From: Chloroflexi bacterium UBA2235
Lineage (GTDB): Bacteria; Chloroflexota; UBA11872; UBA12225
Length of the DNA stretch: 5,872 nucleotides
Direction of reading: 5' to 3'
NCBI GenBank assembly: GCA_002347925.1
Contig: DDYL01000003.1
Location: 3,167 to 9,038, forward strand
Below the pieces are notes generated by a model. That model saw only the letters and a program-made list of their open reading frames with translations, searched no databases and was not told where the DNA came from. Below, piece by piece: positions 1-4,773 of the stretch (its first letter is position 1; every line of letters begins with the position of its first letter). A program made the translations under genes and the position numbers.

Positions 1-1546
1 CAACGTGATCTTCGGAAGCCCGAACGACTCGTCGAACTTCTTCACCATCACCAATCTTGCAACCGCAGGCACATCCACGACGGCACTCGGCACGTCAACC
101 TTGGCCAAGGCCGGTGTCTCATCGAATGCGACCGGCTTCACCATCAGCGACGGCACGCACACCACCACGGTCAGCGTCAACTCCTCTAGCACCATGGACG
201 ACGTGGTGAACTCCATCAACAGCCAGTTGGGTGCTGCCACCGGGTCTGGCGGACTTGGTCTGACGGGCGTCACTGCCTCGTTCGCCAATGGCAAGTTCAC
301 GATCAGTGGCCACACGGGCACCCTGACCATCGGCAACCTCACCGGTTCCACATCAGCGGAAACCCTTGCAAACCGTGGCCTCGTGACCGCCCTGAACCTG
401 CCCACGACGGCCACGTCAACACCACTTTCGTCCTCGTCGACGATTTCGATCAATGAGCAGACGATCACTTCCGATGCCGGAGTCACCGAGTTTTCGTCCA
501 GTGCGACCCTCGGGTCCGGATCCACCGGCGGTCTTGGCCTGACCGGCGCAGGTGAGATCCGTGTCAACGGCACCCTGATCACCTACGACACGGCGACCGA
601 CACCCTGTCCACCGTCATTTCGCGCATCAACTCGTCAGGCGCAAACGTCCTGGCCAGCTATGACTCCCTCACCGGCAAGGTCACGATGCAGAACAAGAGC
701 ACCGGTGCCAGCGTCGTCACCGTTGACGACAACAATGGCAATGACAACGCCGGCCTGATCAGCGCACTGAAGCTCGACAGCTCTTCCTCGGCCGTCACAA
801 CCCTCGGGCAGAACGCCATCTACAGCATCAATGGCGGGGCCAGCAAATCCAGCACCAGCAACACCATCACCAACGCCATCTCCGGGGCCACCATCACCTT
901 GGCCGGCACCCTGGACACCACCGCAACTATCACGATCGCGCAGGACTCCACCACTGCACTCACCAATGTCAAGGCATTCGTCACCGCCTACAACGATGCG
1001 ATGACCTGGGTGATCGAGAACACCAAGGTTGATGCAGCCACCAAGACGCGAGGCGTCTTCGCCGGCGACAGCGCAATCACGGCAATGCAGAGCAAGCTGC
1101 GCGCCGCCATCAACTCGGCTGCCTCCAGCATCTCGACGACCTACAAGACCCTCCCGTCAATCGGTCTGTCATCGGGGGCCGTCGGATCAACCGTCGGCAC
1201 CACCAACACTCTCGTGCTTGATGAAAGCAAATTCGCAGCCGCGCTCGCTGCCGATTCCTCGGCAGTTTCTTCGCTCTTCGGGTCAAGCGGCGGCCCGCTC
1301 GACACCCTGAAGACGTACCTCGTGGCCGCCACGTCGTTCAGCGGGCTGATCTACTCCTCGCAGACTTCGGCCGACACCCAATTGCGGGACCTCGACAAGC
1401 GGATTTCGACGATGCAGCAGCGACTGGATGACAAGCAGGCGTCGCTGCAGAAGAAGTATTCAGACCTTGAAGCTGCCATGTCCAAGCTTCAGGCCCAGAG
1501 TTCAAGCCTCAGTTCCCAGTTGGCTGGGCTCAACAAGTCGGGCTAG
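1..1546 (+). CDS. fliD: Flagellar filament cap protein FliD (hook-associated protein 2), 5'-truncated by the window edge
   Basis: FliD forms the cap at the tip of the flagellar filament and promotes folding and insertion of exported flagellin. The frame is open to base 2, so the start and the FliD_N domain lie outside; 513 residues are visible from the GTG at base 5 (numbering below counts that codon as 1). The C-terminal part is diagnostic: a FliD_C stretch at about 268-300 (AIYSINGG, then SNTITNAISGATITL), FVTAYNDAM at 325-333, a GDS at 354-356, an IGL at 386-388 followed by LVLDESKF at 403-410, and a closing heptad-type coiled coil at about 460-508 with the RISTMQQRLDDKQ motif. Upstream are two Flagellin_IN-like modules (about 38-132 and 182-258), and the first 20 residues look like the end of a third. 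The visible part already exceeds the whole E. coli protein (about 470 residues), so the head is enlarged. There is no cysteine in the visible part. fliS and a small chaperone follow, as in many flagellar clusters. Identification is firm; the total length is unknown. Confidence 0.95.
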   Translation, partial: NVIFGSPNDSSNFFTITNLATAGTSTTALGTSTLAKAGVSSNATGFTISDGTHTTTVSVNSSSTMDDVVNSINSQLGAATGSGGLGLTGVTASFANGKFTISGHTGTLTIGNLTGSTSAETLANRGLVTALNLPTTATSTPLSSSSTISINEQTITSDAGVTEFSSSATLGSGSTGGLGLTGAGEIRVNGTLITYDTATDTLSTVISRINSSGANVLASYDSLTGKVTMQNKSTGASVVTVDDNNGNDNAGLISALKLDSSSSAVTTLGQNAIYSINGGASKSSTSNTITNAISGATITLAGTLDTTATITIAQDSTTALTNVKAFVTAYNDAMTWVIENTKVDAATKTRGVFAGDSAITAMQSKLRAAINSAASSISTTYKTLPSIGLSSGAVGSTVGTTNTLVLDESKFAAALAADSSAVSSLFGSSGGPLDTLKTYLVAATSFSGLIYSSQTSADTQLRDLDKRISTMQQRLDDKQASLQKKYSDLEAAMSKLQAQSSSLSSQLAGLNKSG

Positions 1547-1570
1547 GCGGTGCAATCCACCGGAGCGTCA

Positions 1571-1611
1571 TGCAGGTTTCGTGAGGATCGGTTCGACGCC
1601 GGCAACCTGCA
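1571..1611 (+). terminator. 8-bp perfect inverted repeat after fliD, possible terminator or attenuator
   Basis: TGCAGGTT at 1571-1578 is the exact reverse complement of AACCTGCA at 1604-1611, with a 25-base GC-rich loop. The repeat starts 24 bases after the fliD stop. A short T run (1620-1623) in a T-rich stretch begins 8 bases after the second arm. The position fits a terminator for fliD, but the loop is large and the T run weak and distant. It could also be a regulatory hairpin in a fliD-fliS readthrough transcript, or a protein-binding dyad. Confidence 0.4.
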
Positions 1612-1654
1612 CAAGTACGTTTTGTCATTGCCAGACAACTGCATCGACACTGGG

Positions 1655-1663
1655 TGGTACCCT
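1655..1663 (+). promoter_or_regulatory. Candidate extended -10 promoter element for fliS
   Basis: TGGTACCCT at 1655-1663 combines an extended TGn with a TAnnnT hexamer (TACCCT at 1658-1663), a form common in actinobacterial housekeeping promoters. It lies about 74 bases before the fliS GTG, which would leave a leader of roughly 65 bases. No good -35 hexamer sits at 16-19 bases; gacaac at 1634-1639 is the nearest weak match, and TTGCCA at 1628-1633 is too far away. I see no sigma-28 (FliA) type promoter in the spacer. The call rests on one element only. Confidence 0.3.
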
Positions 1664-1736
1664 CATCCCATCCAGACAGGCGTAGTGCAGACCATGCATT
1701 CCATCCGGACCCTATTCGCACCCAGGACGTGACAAC

Positions 1737-2210
1737 GTGGAAGGACTGCCCCCCGGTTTCACCGCTCTCAATCGCCAGCGCGTTGCGCAGGGCGTGCAGG
1801 GATACCAGCGTGCGGCAACCGAAACCGCGAGTCCGGCACAGCTCATCGTCATGCTCTATGCGGGATGCATCCGGTTCACCGCCCTTGGCAAGACCGCGAT
1901 CGAGCAGAAGGACTTCACCACGTCCCGCGAGAACCTCCTCAAGGCCCAGGCAATCATTGCCGAACTCATGGGCAGCCTGAACCTCAGCATCGGTGACCTT
2001 GCCACCAACCTGATGCGCCTCTACGACTACATGTACCGGCGACTGATCGATGCCAACATCCGACGGGATGCCGAGGCAGCCGCTGAAGTCGAAGGTCTGT
2101 TGAGAGGGCTGCTTCCGGCGTGGGAAGAGGCCGTGAAGACCTATCACGCCGAACTCGCCGCTGGTACCGCGCCTCCGATTGGCAGCCTTCCGACCAACCT
2201 GGCCGGCTGA
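1737..2210 (+). CDS. fliS: Flagellar export chaperone FliS
   Basis: FliS is a cytoplasmic helical-bundle chaperone that binds the C-terminal helices of flagellin, prevents premature polymerisation and delivers it to the flagellar type III export gate. The 157-residue product carries the family pattern throughout: GYQRAATETASPAQLIVMLY at 22-41, AIEQKDF at 54-60, KAQAIIAEL at 69-77, LNLSIGDLATNLMRLYDYM at 81-99, RRLIDAN at 101-107, EVEGLL at 117-122 and AWEEAV at 128-133. A proline/glycine-rich tail of about 15 residues extends past the conserved core. The start is the GTG at 1737: an in-frame stop lies at 1683-1685, no other ATG/GTG/TTG lies between, and an AGGA at 1724-1727 stands 9 bases before it. 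The usual Asp of the LYDG motif is Ala here (LYAG, residues 40-43). The gene follows fliD by 190 bases and is almost fused to the next gene (2-base gap), suggesting translational coupling. Confidence 0.93.
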   Translation: MEGLPPGFTALNRQRVAQGVQGYQRAATETASPAQLIVMLYAGCIRFTALGKTAIEQKDFTTSRENLLKAQAIIAELMGSLNLSIGDLATNLMRLYDYMYRRLIDANIRRDAEAAAEVEGLLRGLLPAWEEAVKTYHAELAAGTAPPIGSLPTNLAG

Positions 2211-2212
2211 CG

Positions 2213-2587
2213 ATGATCGGACTTCTTGCATCGTTACTTGACACCTACGCAACCATCGACACAATCACCGAGACCCTGATCGATGCGCTCGAGCAGAACC
2301 GGTTCGAACTTGTCGATGACTTGGTCGACCAACGGGCCGACCTCATCGAGTTGGCTGGGGTGTCCCTGAAGTCCTTGGGTGACGTCTCCCCCGAACCGTT
2401 GCCCAACGAGGTTTCGGATGCACTCACCCACCTGATATCCCGTGACCAGCGCTTACGCGCCCTGATCGTCTCGGCGGTCCAGGCCAACGACAACCAACTG
2501 GCTCAGGTTCGTGGGTCACGCGCCCGGCTTGGTTCATACCAGGTCCACAACCCGGATGTCCCTGAACTGGTCGATCGCCGGGGCTAG
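2213..2587 (+). CDS. Small helical flagellar chaperone-like protein (FliT/FlgN type)
   Basis: This 124-residue protein has no unmistakable signature, but its position and pattern fit the small export chaperones FliT and FlgN, which escort FliD or the hook-filament junction proteins FlgK/FlgL. A first amphipathic helix pair (about 2-50) runs LLASLLDTYATIDTITETL, then ALEQNRFELVDDLVDQRADLIEL, the typical 'short linker then R..LI' pattern. A second helical region (about 66-108) contains ISRDQRLRALI and ends in GSRARLGSYQ, recalling the basic-aromatic end of FliT. It has no membrane segment, signal peptide or cysteine. The ATG at 2213 starts 2 bases after the fliS stop and has no clear Shine-Dalgarno, so translation is probably coupled to fliS. 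The same frame is open upstream to an ATG at 2120 inside fliS, but that extension (rich in Arg, Trp) is out-of-frame fliS sequence and not chaperone-like. Gene order after fliD-fliS supports the call; FliT versus FlgN cannot be decided. Confidence 0.7.
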   Translation: MIGLLASLLDTYATIDTITETLIDALEQNRFELVDDLVDQRADLIELAGVSLKSLGDVSPEPLPNEVSDALTHLISRDQRLRALIVSAVQANDNQLAQVRGSRARLGSYQVHNPDVPELVDRRG

Positions 2588-2629
2588 CCATTCCGGTCGC
2601 AGATTGGCACGTTCACGCCCGTCACCGCC

Positions 2630-3838
2630 TCAACCGGCGTAGCGACGGCCTTTCCACGTCACGCCCGTGCCGGTTCGCACCTTGAGCTGGCTGGCAATCA
2701 TCAGGATCACAAAGGCAAGCACCCCGAACGGTTGCGTGATGGCATACCTCGCCGGCACCCGCAGGGCGCGGTTTACGGCAGCCCGTTGCGCCAGACCAAG
2801 CGCCAGGATCATCACCGCCGCCAATCGCGACCGCCACGCCTGACTACCCATGCGCGATGCAGTCGAGAGCAGTACCCACGGTGCAATGATGGTGGCAAGC
2901 AAATACCCCATCCCCGGAACCGCCAGGTACGGTATCAAGCGTGATCCCACATGGAGGTTCTTGGTCCATCCCTCCCAAAGCGCCCCCGGTGTGGTGTACA
3001 TCCGTGTCGTCGCCAAGTCGCTGCCATCGGCAAGGCGCAGACGGAAACCCATCCCCTTCGCCCGCCTGGCAAACATCACATCCTCGGCAATCTCCCCACG
3101 TATCGCCTCGTATCCACCCATGACCTCATAGACATCCCGCCGGACCAGGAGGAACTGGCCGTTGGCAATGGCGATACCCGGCCAAAGTGCCGAGTTCACC
3201 AAGCGCACCGGCATGGACTCCATGATCATGCCCAGGACCCCCGGTTGGATGATCCGTTCCCAGACAGTCGGGAGGGATTGCCCGGTCAGGATCGAAAAGA
3301 CCGGTGTCGGTTCAGCGGGTCCGTCATTGAGACCAATCCATCCATCACGCGCCGCATCAACCACTGCCGTGACCGCGCCCTGATGCAGGTTCGTGTCGGC
3401 ATCGACGAACAAGAGCCACTCACCGGTGGACGCATGCACGCCCTGGTGCAATGCCCACGGCTTTCCCGCCCATCCGGAGGGAAGCGTGGCCCCGGAAACC
3501 AGTCGCACCCGCGGATCAACGGCTGCGAACGCCCGTACCCGCGCGGCCGTATCGTCCTGGGAACAGTCGTCGACAACAAGGATCTCGAGATCGGGATAAT
3601 CCTGTCCGGCGGCTCCGGTCAGGCATGCATCAATCGTCAGACCTTCGTTACGCGCCGGGACAATGAGTGAAAGCCGTGGGTAGGTGCGGTTTGGGTCGGG
3701 ACGCTTCGGATGCACGGAGGCCAGGCCACCTCTCTGGGCGAGCCCCCATGCCACCCGTGAGAGTTCTCCGACGACAAGCCCCGCAACCGTTGCCGACGCC
3801 GGGGTCATCTCTCGCGCCAGTCGCATCAACGCATTCAT
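2630..3838 (-). CDS. Family 2 membrane glycosyltransferase, CrtQ/HpnB-like
   Basis: This 402-residue protein is an inverting GT-A glycosyltransferase that moves a sugar from a nucleotide sugar, most likely onto a lipid or isoprenoid acceptor at the cytoplasmic membrane. Visible motifs: LSLIVPARNEG (56-66) opening the Rossmann-like fold, VVDDCSQDDT (88-97), GWAGKPWALHQG (122-133; the GWxGKxWA motif of the diaponeurosporenoate/hopene-associated subgroup), the metal-binding DADT (146-149), NGQF (226-229), GEIAEDVMFARR (248-259) with the catalytic-type ED, and a W..WTKNL (288-295). Three hydrophobic segments follow (about 303-326, 338-352, 366-384), and the end TGVTWKGRRY (391-400) is typical of this subgroup. 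A weaker hydrophobic N-terminus lies at 15-34. The ATG at 3836-3838 has a good Shine-Dalgarno (AGGTGA on the minus strand, plus-strand 3843-3848). The gene is convergent with the flagellar block and divergent from the Nudix gene; no carotenoid or hopanoid genes are in view, so the acceptor is unknown. Flagellin or surface-protein glycosylation is possible but not supported by the subgroup. Confidence 0.85.
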   Translation of the reverse strand: MNALMRLAREMTPASATVAGLVVGELSRVAWGLAQRGGLASVHPKRPDPNRTYPRLSLIVPARNEGLTIDACLTGAAGQDYPDLEILVVDDCSQDDTAARVRAFAAVDPRVRLVSGATLPSGWAGKPWALHQGVHASTGEWLLFVDADTNLHQGAVTAVVDAARDGWIGLNDGPAEPTPVFSILTGQSLPTVWERIIQPGVLGMIMESMPVRLVNSALWPGIAIANGQFLLVRRDVYEVMGGYEAIRGEIAEDVMFARRAKGMGFRLRLADGSDLATTRMYTTPGALWEGWTKNLHVGSRLIPYLAVPGMGYLLATIIAPWVLLSTASRMGSQAWRSRLAAVMILALGLAQRAAVNRALRVPARYAITQPFGVLAFVILMIASQLKVRTGTGVTWKGRRYAG

Positions 3839-3842
3839 CGGG

Positions 3843-3848
3843 TCACCT
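3843..3848 (-). promoter_or_regulatory. Ribosome binding site of the glycosyltransferase gene
   Basis: Read on the minus strand this is AGGTGA, followed by four bases and the ATG at 3838. It is the best Shine-Dalgarno match in the window and supports this start over the in-frame Met codons 5 and 11. I found no convincing -10/-35 pair for this gene in the 173-base divergent spacer. Confidence 0.6.
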
Positions 3849-3940
3849 GCCTCGCTTCACCGCCAAGGTTGCCATCCCGATCATGCCGTACCCGCATGCG
3901 TCACCGGGCGGGAATCACTGCCAAAGCCATCCGAAACCCA

Positions 3941-3973
3941 CCGATGTGACGCGACTGCAACGCCGATGCGACG
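3941..3973. repeat. Pair of 11-bp direct repeats, 22 bp apart, in the divergent spacer
   Basis: CCGATGTGACG at 3941-3951 and CCGATGCGACG at 3963-3973 differ at one base and are offset by exactly 22 bp, about two helical turns, so both would face the same side of the DNA. They lie between the divergent glycosyltransferase and Nudix genes, just upstream of the candidate Nudix promoter. A short dyad follows at once: CGGAC (3975-3979), aacc, GTCCG (3984-3988). The arrangement would suit a dimeric regulator, but in GC-rich DNA two 11-mers of this kind can occur by chance. Confidence 0.25.
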
Positions 3974-3974
3974 A

Positions 3975-4002
3975 CGGACAACCGTCCGCACATCCGTACA
4001 AT
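3975..4002 (+). promoter_or_regulatory. Candidate promoter of the Nudix gene, giving a near-leaderless mRNA
   Basis: TACAAT at 3997-4002 matches TATAAT at five of six positions and is the best -10 box in the window. CGGACA at 3975-3980 is a moderate -35 (four of six) at a 16-base spacing. Transcription would be expected to begin about 7 bases after the -10 box, near 4009-4010, only two or three bases before the ATG at 4012. Leaderless mRNAs are common in Actinomycetota. Competing reading: GGAG at 4003-4006 sits 5 bases before the ATG and could be a Shine-Dalgarno if transcription starts further upstream. Confidence 0.5.
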
Positions 4003-4011
4003 GGAGCGCCG

Positions 4012-4635
4012 ATGACTGTGCCTCCCGCCGCCCCCGACGATCAACCGGCCATCACCCCGGGGCGTCGTCCGGCTGCTGTCCTGGTGCCGATCTACGACGG
4101 ACCCGACGGCCCAACGGTCGTGATGATCCGACGCACCGCACGGGGCCACCATTCAGGACAGTTCGCCTTTCCTGGCGGTCGCCCTGAAATTGTCGACATC
4201 GACTTGTGCGCGACCGCGATGCGCGAGGCTTACGAGGAGGTCGGCATCAACCCGGCCGATGTGACCATTCTTGGCTCCCTGCCGACGGTCGAGACAATCA
4301 CCACGAATTACGCAATCACCGCGTATGTAGGCCGTCTCGGTTCACCCCCGGTCCTTGTGCGACAACCCGACGAAGTCGCGGAAATCCTCGAGATTCCCCT
4401 CGCCACTTTCCTTGCCCCGGGACTGCCAATCACTGAAGACTGGGACCTGCCGCTTCCAGGTGAACCATGGACGGCACCGCCAGAGGGCGCGACACCGGAA
4501 CAGCGGCGCCGCGCAATCCGCTTCTACCCGTGGGGAGCGAACCGCATCTGGGGCGCGACCGCCCGGATGATCGAACACCTGGTCATCGCGATCCGGAGTG
4601 GCCGGATCACGCCGGGCACCAATCCAACCGCCTGA
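4012..4635 (+). CDS. Nudix hydrolase, CoA-pyrophosphatase type (NudL/YeaB/NUDT7-like)
   Basis: Enzymes of this subgroup cleave the pyrophosphate of coenzyme A or its oxidised and acylated forms, releasing 4'-phosphopantetheine compounds and 3',5'-ADP; they act in the cytosol on CoA turnover or clean-up. The 207-residue product has the Nudix box around GGRPEIVDIDLCATAMREAY followed by EEVGI (residues about 54-78), with the REAYEEVG metal-binding core. The first Glu of the general GX5E pattern is Asp, as is usual in CoA hydrolases. The preceding MIRRTARGHHSGQFAFPGG (about 38-56) matches the CoA-family signature (R-S/T-x...G-x3-FPGG). A family-typical C-terminus, RFYPWGANRIWGATARMIEHL, ends the fold. 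Length is normal for the family. The ATG at 4012 is chosen because the frame, although open from 3667, is proline-rich and non-homologous-looking before it, overlaps the glycosyltransferase on the other strand, and includes the candidate promoter. The subfamily assignment rests on motifs, so another Nudix substrate is possible. Confidence 0.85.
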   Translation: MTVPPAAPDDQPAITPGRRPAAVLVPIYDGPDGPTVVMIRRTARGHHSGQFAFPGGRPEIVDIDLCATAMREAYEEVGINPADVTILGSLPTVETITTNYAITAYVGRLGSPPVLVRQPDEVAEILEIPLATFLAPGLPITEDWDLPLPGEPWTAPPEGATPEQRRRAIRFYPWGANRIWGATARMIEHLVIAIRSGRITPGTNPTA

Positions 4636-4638
4636 CCA

Positions 4639-4671
4639 TCCCGGCTTGAATCCCGGGACACCGGGGCCTTT
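4639..4671 (+). terminator. GC hairpin downstream of the Nudix gene, probable terminator
   Basis: CCCGG (4652-4656), loop gaca, CCGGG (4661-4665), followed by GGCCTTTCGG, lies 16-30 bases after the Nudix stop. An alternative stem TCCCGG (4639-4644) / CCGGGA (4653-4658) competes with it. There is no proper T run, only TTT at 4669-4671, which is typical of terminator-like hairpins in high-GC bacteria. The position between convergent genes supports the call. Confidence 0.45.
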
Positions 4672-4720
4672 CGGTTGCTAACCGCCAGGTCAGGCGCGCA
4701 CGATCCGCAAGCGCCTGCCC

Positions 4721-4737
4721 CTGTCCGCATCGGACGG
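4721..4737 (-). terminator. Hairpin downstream of the Ig-like protein gene, possible terminator
   Basis: CTGTCCG (4721-4727), triloop cat, CGGACGG (4731-4737) forms a seven-pair stem including one G-T wobble. It lies about 37 bases beyond the stop of the minus-strand Ig-like gene and 85 bases beyond the Nudix stop. No T run follows on either strand, so termination is inferred from position and stem only. Confidence 0.35.
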
Positions 4738-4773
4738 TAGCGAGATGCTTACGCACGTACGGTGACTGGCTTG

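Noticed and set aside
1550..1732. A 60-codon plus-strand frame in the fliD-fliS spacer.
   Set aside because: No Shine-Dalgarno or recognisable pattern, it spans the dyad and candidate promoter, and its composition is unlike neighbouring proteins.
1530..2264. A 244-codon minus-strand open frame across fliS.
   Set aside because: It is the antisense shadow of fliS, whose sequence is clearly conserved on the plus strand; the antisense product shows no recognisable domain.
2588..2629. Possible bidirectional terminator between the FliT-like gene and the glycosyltransferase.
   Set aside because: Only a CCGGT...ACCGG pair (2593-2597 and 2633-2637) with a 35-base gap is present, and no T run, so I could not support a terminator there.
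2951..3670. A 239-codon plus-strand open frame inside the glycosyltransferase.
   Set aside because: It is antisense to conserved GT2 motifs on the minus strand and has no coherent hydrophobic or domain pattern.
3667..4011. Upstream in-frame extension of the Nudix gene starting at 3667.
   Set aside because: It overlaps the glycosyltransferase on the opposite strand and has Pro/Arg-rich sequence without family resemblance. A good -10 box and a normal family length support the ATG at 4012.
4640..4665. A tRNA T-arm-like string (TTGAATCCCGG) after the Nudix gene.
   Set aside because: The loop is 8 bases instead of 7 in the required register and no anticodon or acceptor stem is present; a terminator hairpin explains it better.
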